Shown here: in pieces, positions 1 through 5,737 of the stretch
Position numbering within the stretch: the stretch's first letter is position 1
Layout of the letters: the number at the start of each line of letters is the position of its first letter
Source: Bacteroidales bacterium UBA4459
GTDB taxonomy: Bacteria > Bacteroidota > Bacteroidia > Bacteroidales > F082
Assembly (NCBI GenBank): GCA_002389465.1
Contig: DGOT01000077.1
Location: 1 to 6,147 of the forward strand
Length of the DNA: 6,147 nucleotides
Reading direction: 5' to 3'
Made by a program: the position numbers and the translations under genes
The notes under the pieces: model-generated
Told to the model about the DNA's origin: nothing
What the model saw: the letters and a program-made list of their open reading frames with translations, nothing else
The model's database searches: none

Positions 1-1232
1 TGGGCCGTAAAAGCTTTGGTGGAGGCCACACCTATTTCGGGTCCTGCGTGTGTGTAACTTCCGGCATCGGTTAAACGTGGTATCGAAGAGCCGACAACAT
101 TACAAATACCCAATATAGTAGCACCTTTACTTTTTGCCATCTTAATGGCGGCAAGGGTGTCAGCCGTTTCTCCCGATTGGGAAATAGCAATAATGATATC
201 GTTTTCATCAATGATCGGGTTCCGGTACCTGAATTCAGAGGCATACTCCACTTCAACAGGGATGCGTGCGATATCTTCAAATAAATACTCGCCTACCAGG
301 CTGGCATGCCACGAGGTGCCGCAAGCGATCATGATAATACGCCGGGCTTTGAGCAATTTTTCTTCGTATTCAGAGACGCCTCCCAGAGAAACGATTCCCT
401 TTTTTGCATTCAGCCTTCCCCGCATACTGTCTTTTATCGACCGGGGCTGTTCGTATATTTCTTTCAACATGAAATGATCGTAACCGCCTTTTTCCAACTC
501 CTTCAGATTCCATTCAAGTTCCTGGATGTAAGGTGTCTTTTTCCGGTTTTTGATATTTCTTATCTGCAACTCTTCGCCTCTTTTTACAATGGCAACTTCT
601 TCATCTTCCAAATACACTACGTTTTTGGTGTACTCGATAATGGGAGTGGCATCGGAAGCAATAAAATAATCGTCTTTTCCGATACCGATAACTAACGGAC
701 TCCCTTTACGGGCTGCAACGAGCATATCAGGATTTTCCTGCGACAGAACGACAATAGCATACGCACCGATTACCTGGTTCAGCGACATACGCACGGCTTC
801 TTCAAGGGAGACTTTTTCGTTATGCCGGATTTCTTCGATCAGGTTGATCAGGACTTCTGTATCCGTATCCGATGTAAACTTATAGCCTCTTTTTGTCAGC
901 TCTTTTTTCAGGGCTCCGTAGTTTTCAATAATGCCGTTATGGATGATAGCCAGTTTACCTGATTGCGAGAAATGCGGATGTGCATTCACCTGGTTGGGTT
1001 CACCGTGGGTTGCCCAGCGCGTATGGGCAATACCAATGTTTCCTCTTAAATCTTTGTCTTTCAAAAAGTCCACAAGATCGGCTACTTTACCCTTTGTTTT
1101 GAATAAATTGAGCTCTCCGTTAAGCAGGGCAATCCCGGCACTGTCATAACCTCTGTATTCCAGTCGTTGCAGGCCTTTGATAAGTATAGGATAGGCTTCC
1201 TTAGGTCCGATGTAAGCTACGATACCACACAT
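1..1232 (-). CDS. glmS: Glutamine--fructose-6-phosphate aminotransferase (isomerizing), GlmS; 3' end beyond window
   Basis: GlmS converts fructose-6-phosphate and glutamine into glucosamine-6-phosphate and glutamate, the first committed step to UDP-GlcNAc for peptidoglycan and lipopolysaccharide; it is cytoplasmic. I translated the minus strand from the ATG at 1232 to the edge: 410 codons with no stop or frameshift, about two thirds of the usual ~610 residues. The class II glutamine amidotransferase domain begins MCGIVAYIG, with Cys2 as nucleophile once Met is removed. Further family motifs are RLEYRGYDSAG (23-33), HTRWATHGEPN (70-80), HNGIIENY (98-105) and SDTDTE (121-126). The linker has EQPRSI (261-266). 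The first sugar-isomerase (SIS) domain carries ACGTSWHA (303-310) and SQSGET (351-356); HAGPEIGVASTKAFTA lies at 395-410. The rest of SIS1 and the second SIS domain are off the left edge. It starts 11 nt after the DUF4270 stop, so it is probably cotranscribed with it. No glmS ribozyme could fit in that gap, and no Shine-Dalgarno is visible. Confidence 0.97.
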   Translation of the reverse strand, partial: MCGIVAYIGPKEAYPILIKGLQRLEYRGYDSAGIALLNGELNLFKTKGKVADLVDFLKDKDLRGNIGIAHTRWATHGEPNQVNAHPHFSQSGKLAIIHNGIIENYGALKKELTKRGYKFTSDTDTEVLINLIEEIRHNEKVSLEEAVRMSLNQVIGAYAIVVLSQENPDMLVAARKGSPLVIGIGKDDYFIASDATPIIEYTKNVVYLEDEEVAIVKRGEELQIRNIKNRKKTPYIQELEWNLKELEKGGYDHFMLKEIYEQPRSIKDSMRGRLNAKKGIVSLGGVSEYEEKLLKARRIIMIACGTSWHASLVGEYLFEDIARIPVEVEYASEFRYRNPIIDENDIIIAISQSGETADTLAAIKMAKSKGATILGICNVVGSSIPRLTDAGSYTHAGPEIGVASTKAFTA

Positions 1233-1243
1233 GAAATTATTTT

Positions 1244-2611
1244 TTAGTCTAAGTCAGTGTATGTTATTTCCAGATGCAACCTTGTTGTATCGGAAACCGG
1301 ATCGTTTCCGTTAAAAACAAACCGGTGCGGATAAAGTGATGCACCCCTGACAATCATATACAAACCATTATTATTTATTTCGGGGTTGCTGATAAGTGAT
1401 TGTAAATATCTTGTAATACGGAATGTATATGAGTTGGTTGAAGATTTATATACGCCCCCGAAATAATGCTCTTCTCCGGCATCAGGTAAATAACCATAAC
1501 TTCCATCGTCCTGGATTTCAGCCAATGCCATTTTAATAGGGGCATAAAACAAAGTGTCTTCGGAATTTCCGGGCAACACAAGTTTGGCTTCGTTAAGGGC
1601 AATTGTTCCGTATTCGGTCCATGTCTGGATGTTCGGGATTTTAAGCACGACGGCAACGCCAGCGGCTCCCTGTGCATAAAATTTATCGGTTCCTTTGGCG
1701 GTATCACCATTTACCACCTCTGCGATGAAATCGGGATCACCTAATTGGAAGTCGTGTTCGTATTTTGAAACATATTTAGTGATCAGTGTTATCGGGTAAT
1801 CAAACGAAAGCGAGTCTTCTTCGCTGTTGTGGTAATACAAGATCATTTTTGATCTGCTGCTCTGTAAGTTAAAATAGATTAACGACCCTCCCTGGCTTAC
1901 CGGTTCGGTGGTTACGTATAGGCCTTTAAACTCTTCCATGAACACATCGTTGCTGTCCATCACGGTTGTATCCATATTGAGCAGGTAGTTTCCCAGATCA
2001 GGCGTTGTATTGCTGAGGTTGATACGTAAAACAGGTGAAGTTGTATCACCTCCCACAACAGTACTGTCTTTCGGTCGGGGTGTATAGCTGTAGTTAGCGT
2101 AATCCGTAGGGAATACGGGGATGTCAATATCAGAATAATATATGCTGTCGTAATGTAATGATTCTTCCATCTGGTAAACATGTGCCGTTTGCATGGTGGT
2201 TGTATCTCCGTACGACCCTCCTGTATATCTCAGTTGGAGTACAAGCGAATCCAATTCGGCATTTTCACCAAAACGTTGCCCGGTTTTCGAAAGCATTAGC
2301 TGTGTATAAAAACCGGTAATGGTCAGTCCGAAAGTTGGGTCCATCATACTGCCCAGCATGGTAGTACTAAGCCCGTCTGTTCTAACTGTATCAACATCAG
2401 GGATTGAATATGCATAAATTTCTGCAGTATCCGTCCAAAATACTTTTAGCTTAGAATCTTCGGGTTGTACAATGGCTCCTATTTCTCCCGCAGGTTTCGA
2501 ACACGAAGCTACAACTAGAATAGAAAATAAAAAAAATATCCGGAATAAAACGGTTGTGCCTTTTGCTGAAAAAGACTTAATCTTCACCAATAATCGTGTC
2601 ATAAAACTCAT
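1244..2611 (-). CDS. DUF4270 family lipoprotein, function unknown
   Basis: This is a secreted lipoprotein of about 455 residues with the DUF4270 pattern found in Bacteroidota. From the ATG at 2611 it has a basic N-region, a hydrophobic stretch (about 21-35, LFRIFFLFSILVV) and a lipobox VVASC with the lipidated Cys at residue 37. The mature part opens CSKPAGEIGA and soon has the family-like block LGSMMDPTFG, then many short Thr/Ser/Asp-rich segments suggestive of beta structure, and ends RLHLEITYTDLD. No acidic lipoprotein export signal follows the Cys (S-K-P-A-G-E), so surface exposure is not predicted; periplasmic-face anchoring is as likely. The start is uncertain. The frame stays open upstream to 2725, inside the preceding gene. 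ATGs at 2623, 2611 and 2602 and a GTG at 2587 all keep the signal peptide. I chose 2611 because GGAG lies 6 nt before it; the GTG would give a more usual signal length (Cys29). It overlaps the glgA-like gene and precedes glmS by 11 nt. Biochemical role unknown. Confidence 0.9.
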   Translation of the reverse strand: MSFMTRLLVKIKSFSAKGTTVLFRIFFLFSILVVASCSKPAGEIGAIVQPEDSKLKVFWTDTAEIYAYSIPDVDTVRTDGLSTTMLGSMMDPTFGLTITGFYTQLMLSKTGQRFGENAELDSLVLQLRYTGGSYGDTTTMQTAHVYQMEESLHYDSIYYSDIDIPVFPTDYANYSYTPRPKDSTVVGGDTTSPVLRINLSNTTPDLGNYLLNMDTTVMDSNDVFMEEFKGLYVTTEPVSQGGSLIYFNLQSSRSKMILYYHNSEEDSLSFDYPITLITKYVSKYEHDFQLGDPDFIAEVVNGDTAKGTDKFYAQGAAGVAVVLKIPNIQTWTEYGTIALNEAKLVLPGNSEDTLFYAPIKMALAEIQDDGSYGYLPDAGEEHYFGGVYKSSTNSYTFRITRYLQSLISNPEINNNGLYMIVRGASLYPHRFVFNGNDPVSDTTRLHLEITYTDLD

Positions 2612-3389
2612 TATACGCTCCATAATAATCTTCTTCTCCCTGATAATCAAGCATAGGTTTGCCTGAGGCTTTTGCATATTCCATAACTTCCGGGTTAATC
2701 TCCGGACTACCTGCAATAAGAGCATCAGAACGGTCTATAGCACCTTTTAGTAAGGAAACGAAAGTTCCTCCGCTATAGTGCCCGAAATCATCATTTTCCA
2801 AACTGGTCATAAGCATTTTTTTCTCGTATCCTTTTCTAAGCTGCTCTTTAAAATCATCACTGTATAATGACAGAATCACTTTTGCATCGGCAAAAATAGG
2901 GCTGTTTTTATAAGCTGTTTTCACAAAAAGAGGCAACAAGCTTGAAAACCATCCGTTGCAGTGAATAATGTCCGGTGCCCATCCGAGTTTTTTAACAGTT
3001 TCCAGAACTCCTTTGGCAAAGAAAATTGCCCGTTCGTCATTGTCCTTGTGAAATTTCCCAGAGCCGTTGACAAATATTGATTTCCTATGGAAATAGTCTT
3101 CGTTGTCAATAAAATAAACCTGCATTCTGGCTTGCTGTATTGAGGCTACTTTGATGATCAGAGGATGGTCTATGTCATCAATAATCAAATTCATTCCCGA
3201 AAGCCGGATAACCTCGTGCAATTGATTTCGTCGTTCGTTAACCAAACCATAACGGGGCATAAAAGTTCTTATTTCTTTGCCGCTTTCCTGAATCTTTTGG
3301 GGCAGGTTCCGTCCGATATTACTCATGGGAGATTCGGGAAGGTATGGTATTATTTCTTGATTAACAAAGAGTACCCTCTTTTTTTCCAT
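2577..3389 (-). CDS. Single-domain glycogen/starch synthase-like protein (GT5 N-terminal domain only), probably not a functional synthase
   Basis: The 270-residue product resembles only the N-terminal Rossmann-like half of glycogen synthase GlgA (GT5; usual length about 480). Similarity is clear at VLFVNQEIIPYL (6-17, GlgA VLHVCSEMFPLL), VYFIDNEDYFHR (91-102), WAPDIIHCNGW (137-147) and SDALIAGSPE (221-230). The C-terminal nucleotide-sugar-binding half, with its catalytic Arg/Lys and Glu, is absent; the protein ends with an acidic, Tyr-rich tail (DYQGEEDYYGAYNEFYDTI, 248-266). The KTGG motif that contacts ADP-glucose in GlgA aligns without gaps to PESP (18-21), and HDWH aligns to CNGWF. I infer loss of glycogen synthase activity, with a structural, sugar-sensing or other role. 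Stand-alone proteins of this type are commonly annotated 'glycogen synthase' in Bacteroidota. The ATG at 3389 is the natural start: it sits about 21 nt after a predicted transcription start and gives the expected N-terminal strand. It leads a run with the DUF4270 gene and glmS. This is a family form, not a decay product: the frame is intact and well conserved. Confidence 0.88.
   Translation of the reverse strand: MEKKRVLFVNQEIIPYLPESPMSNIGRNLPQKIQESGKEIRTFMPRYGLVNERRNQLHEVIRLSGMNLIIDDIDHPLIIKVASIQQARMQVYFIDNEDYFHRKSIFVNGSGKFHKDNDERAIFFAKGVLETVKKLGWAPDIIHCNGWFSSLLPLFVKTAYKNSPIFADAKVILSLYSDDFKEQLRKGYEKKMLMTSLENDDFGHYSGGTFVSLLKGAIDRSDALIAGSPEINPEVMEYAKASGKPMLDYQGEEDYYGAYNEFYDTIIGED
2618..2621 (-). 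promoter_or_regulatory. Possible ribosome binding site (GGAG) for the DUF4270 gene
   Basis: GGAG on the minus strand lies 6 nt before the ATG at 2611 and is inside the coding end of the glgA-like gene. It is the only Shine-Dalgarno-like motif well placed for any of the four possible starts; another GGAG lies 12 nt before the ATG at 2623. Shine-Dalgarno motifs are used weakly in Bacteroidota, so this supports the start only modestly. The overlap suggests translational coupling with the upstream gene. Confidence 0.35.
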
Positions 3390-3417
3390 AATAAAAAGAT
3401 ATGTGTTTTGAAGGGTG

Positions 3418-3448
3418 CAAAGGTAGTAAAAATTTGCGTACCAAACAA
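3418..3448 (-). promoter_or_regulatory. Bacteroidota-type promoter for the glgA-like/DUF4270/glmS run
   Basis: Read on the minus strand, the -7 element is TACCTTTG (3418-3425), a full match to TAnnTTTG. Upstream lies TTG (3446-3448) at 20 nt spacing, overlapping into TTTG (3442-3445) at 16 nt. This fits the -33/-7 consensus of the Bacteroides primary sigma factor. The predicted transcription start is about 3411, giving a leader of about 20 nt before the ATG at 3389. It implies that the three genes downstream are transcribed independently of the proline dehydrogenase gene, apart from possible read-through. Confidence 0.7.
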
Positions 3449-3516
3449 TTTTAGAACCTTCATGAGGGTAATAATAACTGCTTTTAATACAGAGGTTTGT
3501 GCTTTATTTTAGGCAA

Positions 3517-3528
3517 TAAGGATCCTTA
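3517..3528. repeat. Perfect 12-bp palindrome in the intergenic gap
   Basis: TAAGGATCCTTA is perfectly self-complementary and lies 19 nt after the proline dehydrogenase stop codon, upstream of the promoter of the glgA-like gene. As RNA it could form only a 4-bp stem with a GATC loop, and no T-run follows it on the minus strand, so it is not a convincing terminator. It could be an operator or chance; no second copy was noticed in the window. Confidence 0.4.
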
Positions 3529-3547
3529 AAAAAAGTTAAATAATGGC

Positions 3548-4465
3548 TTATCCGCGAACAAATAGTGCTTTAATTATGTCGTTTGCCATTTTTGGGTTTT
3601 CTTTTAGCCGCCGGGTTGAATAGGCAAACCATTGTTCGCCGTAAGGAACATAAACACGCATCCTGTGCCCTTTGTTGACAATGGATTTGCGTAAAGAGGG
3701 AGTTACCCCGAAAAGCATCTGGAATTCGAAATTTTCTTCCGGAACTTTATACTTCTCGATCAGTTTATAGGCACCTTCAACCAGTGGAATATCGTGCGTA
3801 GCTATTCCCGTGTACATTCCTTCTTTGAACATAATTTCAATATCTTCCAGAAAATGTTCGTTGATCTCATCATATTTTTTATACGCAATTTCTTCAAGTT
3901 CTACATAAATTCCTTTGCATAGCCTGAAGTTTAACGGATTTTCTTTTGTATTTAAATCCCGCATACTCAGAATGTCACCCTTAGTGCGCCTCAGATAGGC
4001 CTGAAGTACAAGGCCCACGTGATTCGGGAATTCTTTTTTCAATTTTCGGAAAAGTTCAATTTCCATGTCAACGCATTGCGAATCTTCCATGTCAACGCGA
4101 ACGAAGTTGTCATATTCCGAGGCTTTTTTCACTATTTCACGGATGTACTGATAACAGATATCCTTATCAATCAGCAGACCGAACATGGTTGGCTTGAGCG
4201 AATAATTACCATCAATGTTGTTTTTTTCAAATGTATCGATGATATTCAAATATTCATTTTTATTTTGTTCCGCTTCGTCCAGCCGGGTGATGAACTCTCC
4301 AAGCAGGTCAATGGTTACCATCATACCTTCATTATTAAGATTTTTTGAATGGCGGATGGCATCTTCAATTCTTTTTCCGGCGATGTAACGTTTTGAAAAT
4401 ATCCACACCAGATTTTTAGGCATCAGCGGAAGAATGGATGCCACTAATTTATTGAACCACATCAT
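3548..4465 (-). CDS. Proline dehydrogenase, monofunctional
   Basis: The product oxidises L-proline to 1-pyrroline-5-carboxylate with FAD, passing electrons to the quinone pool at the membrane; this is the first step of proline use as carbon, nitrogen and energy source. The 305 residues match the monofunctional PRODH length (Thermus type) and not bifunctional PutA. Motifs in order: RYIAGKRIEDAI (26-37), IDLLGEF (52-58), FVRVDMEDS, LVLQAYLRRTKGD, RLCKGIYVE, ATHD, EFQMLFGV, and the terminal RVYVPYGEQWFAYSTRRLKE (270-289), whose Tyr and paired Arg are the family's proline-binding region. The fold is a beta-alpha TIM barrel. The start has two adjacent ATGs (4465 and 4462); either fits. A TAnnTTTG element lies 25 nt upstream. 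The gene is probably transcribed alone: its neighbours have their own promoters. 1-Pyrroline-5-carboxylate dehydrogenase, needed to reach glutamate, is not in the window and must be encoded elsewhere. Confidence 0.95.
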   Translation of the reverse strand: MMWFNKLVASILPLMPKNLVWIFSKRYIAGKRIEDAIRHSKNLNNEGMMVTIDLLGEFITRLDEAEQNKNEYLNIIDTFEKNNIDGNYSLKPTMFGLLIDKDICYQYIREIVKKASEYDNFVRVDMEDSQCVDMEIELFRKLKKEFPNHVGLVLQAYLRRTKGDILSMRDLNTKENPLNFRLCKGIYVELEEIAYKKYDEINEHFLEDIEIMFKEGMYTGIATHDIPLVEGAYKLIEKYKVPEENFEFQMLFGVTPSLRKSIVNKGHRMRVYVPYGEQWFAYSTRRLKENPKMANDIIKALFVRG

Positions 4466-4490
4466 GTGTTGTACGTTTTAGATATCGAGG

Positions 4491-4498
4491 CAAAATTA
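4491..4498 (-). promoter_or_regulatory. Candidate -7 element for proline dehydrogenase
   Basis: On the minus strand TAATTTTG fully matches the Bacteroidota -7 consensus TAnnTTTG, 25 nt before the ATG at 4465. No TTG or TTTG is found at the usual 19-21 nt upstream, so the -33 half is missing. A promoter with a poor -33 box often depends on an activator, which would suit a catabolic gene, but that is inference. Confidence 0.5.
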
Positions 4499-4704
4499 TG
4501 TAATTTGGTTTGAATTATCTTACTCTGCACGACAATTTATATACGGTAAAAACAATCATTAAATAAGCTGATAAACAGACAGATGAGACAACGCGTATTC
4601 TTGGCGCATGTATTTATTTTGGCGATTATCCAGATAGAGTAGTTGCCTGTCGGGGAATTCTGTCCGAAAAATTTCTCAGATGTGCTGTAGGAAGCTGTAA
4701 AATA

Positions 4705-4735
4705 TTTGTATCGAATGAATTAATTGTTAATTTTG
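4705..4735 (+). promoter_or_regulatory. Bacteroidota-type promoter of prs
   Basis: TTTG (4705-4708), then exactly 19 nt, then TAATTTTG (4728-4735): a textbook match to the -33/-7 consensus of the Bacteroides primary sigma factor. The predicted transcription start is about 4742, leaving a leader of roughly 27 nt before the ATG at 4769. This placement excludes the in-frame TTG at 4724 as the prs start, since it would lie upstream of the transcript. Confidence 0.8.
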
Positions 4736-4768
4736 CAGCGCTTAAAAAGATCAATCAATAGCAACGTC

Positions 4769-5707
4769 ATGTCTTCAGATCAAATGGTAAGTATATTTTC
4801 AGGGCGTCAGAGCAGATACCTTGCTGAGAAAATCGCAAATAGTTTTGATATTCCTTTAGGAAAATCAATTGTTACTGAATTCTCTGATGGTGAATTTCAG
4901 ACTTCTTATGAAGAAAATATAAGAGGACGTGATGTGTTTATTGTACAATCGACGACACCACCTGCCGATAACTTCATGGAACTCCTGATGATGATAGACG
5001 CTGCAAAAAGAGCTTCGGCAAGAAAGATAAATGCCGTTATACCCTATTTTGGTTATGGAAGACAAGACAGGAAAGATAAACCCAGGGTTTCGATTGCATC
5101 AAAAATGAATGCAAATCTTTTAATTGCGGCAGGGGTACAAAGAGTAATCACTATCGACCTGCATGCCGACCAGATACAGGGATTTTTTGATGTTCCGGTG
5201 GACCATGTGTTTGCCTCCAACATCTTTATTCCTTACCTGAAAAAGTTGAACATGCCCGAACTGATTATGGCTTCACCTGATACAGGCGGCACCAGAAGAG
5301 CGGCGACTTATGCCAAAGCACTGAATACAGGCTTTGTTATTTGTTACAAGCAAAGGAGCAAACCTAATGTTGTGGAGCAGATGCAGTTGATAGGTGATGT
5401 GGAAGGAAAAGATGTGGTACTGGTAGATGATATTATCGACACAGCGGGTACCATTACCAAAGCCGCCGATTTAATTATGGAAAAAGGCGCCAACAGCGTG
5501 CGTGCTTTTTGTACACATCCGATTTTTTCGGGCAGTGCCTACGAACGCATTTCCAAATCAGCATTTACCGAAGTGGTGGTGACTGACACGATCCCGTTGA
5601 AACAGGATTGCGATAAAATCACCGTTTTATCAACGGCAGATCTGTTTTCCGAGGTTATTAAGCGTGTTCAGAATTACGAATCGATAAGTTCATTATTTAA
5701 AATTTAA
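4769..5707 (+). CDS. prs: Ribose-phosphate pyrophosphokinase (PRPP synthetase)
   Basis: Prs transfers pyrophosphate from ATP to ribose-5-phosphate, giving PRPP for purine, pyrimidine, histidine, tryptophan and NAD synthesis; it is a cytoplasmic hexamer in the class I family. From the ATG at 4769 the product has 312 residues, close to the 315 of E. coli Prs. The N-terminal half has FSDGEF (38-43), the ATP-site and flexible loop GRQDRKDKPR (97-106), and the metal-binding DLHADQIQGFF (130-140). The C-terminal half has the SPDTGGTRRA segment (169-178) and the PRPP/ribose-phosphate loop VVLVDDIIDTAGT (216-228). All expected catalytic features appear present, so it is likely active. The open frame extends back to a TTG at 4724, but that lies within the promoter. 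An in-frame Met at 4784 is possible but would shorten the usual N-terminus. No Shine-Dalgarno is visible. The L25 gene follows after 30 nt on the same strand, probably in the same transcript. Confidence 0.97.
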   Translation: MSSDQMVSIFSGRQSRYLAEKIANSFDIPLGKSIVTEFSDGEFQTSYEENIRGRDVFIVQSTTPPADNFMELLMMIDAAKRASARKINAVIPYFGYGRQDRKDKPRVSIASKMNANLLIAAGVQRVITIDLHADQIQGFFDVPVDHVFASNIFIPYLKKLNMPELIMASPDTGGTRRAATYAKALNTGFVICYKQRSKPNVVEQMQLIGDVEGKDVVLVDDIIDTAGTITKAADLIMEKGANSVRAFCTHPIFSGSAYERISKSAFTEVVVTDTIPLKQDCDKITVLSTADLFSEVIKRVQNYESISSLFKI

Positions 5708-5737
5708 TACCAATAATTAATCATTTAAACTATTATC

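Larger units (their letters stand above)
4466..4768. other. Divergent intergenic region between proline dehydrogenase and prs
   Basis: These 303 bp hold no convincing gene. At the left end is the proline dehydrogenase -7 element (minus strand). At the right end is the prs promoter (plus strand, 4705-4735) with a short leader. The middle (about 4500-4700) contains only a 19-codon ORF on the plus strand (4583-4642) without a ribosome binding site. I found no tRNA-like fold, strong hairpin with T-run, tandem repeat or recognisable riboswitch. It is longer than two simple promoters need, so regulatory sites or a small RNA remain possible. Confidence 0.6.

Noticed and set aside
145..695. Plus-strand open frames of 110 and 129 codons opposite glmS
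   Set aside because: They are antisense shadows of the well-conserved glmS frame, with no family resemblance or start signals.
1233..1243. glmS ribozyme or riboswitch in the leader of glmS
   Set aside because: The gap to the upstream stop codon is 11 nt, far too short, and the preceding sequence is coding.
1375..2181. Minus-strand open frames of 111 and 73 codons inside the DUF4270 gene
   Set aside because: They are out-of-frame readings of the lipoprotein gene and show no coherent protein features.
3457..3470. Short inverted repeat (ACCTT-CATG-AGGGT) as a terminator for proline dehydrogenase
   Set aside because: The stem is only 5 bp with a G-T pair and no T-run follows on the minus strand, so it is too weak to call.
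3165..3512. Plus-strand open frame of 115 codons across the glgA-like start and the intergenic gap
   Set aside because: It is antisense to a conserved coding frame and to that gene's promoter, and resembles no known protein.
4583..4642. A 19-codon plus-strand ORF (MRQRVFLAHVF...) in the divergent gap that could be a leader peptide
   Set aside because: There is no ribosome binding site or promoter close in front, no run of one amino acid, and no attenuator hairpin after it. It also ends about 60 nt before the prs promoter, so it would not lie in the prs transcript.
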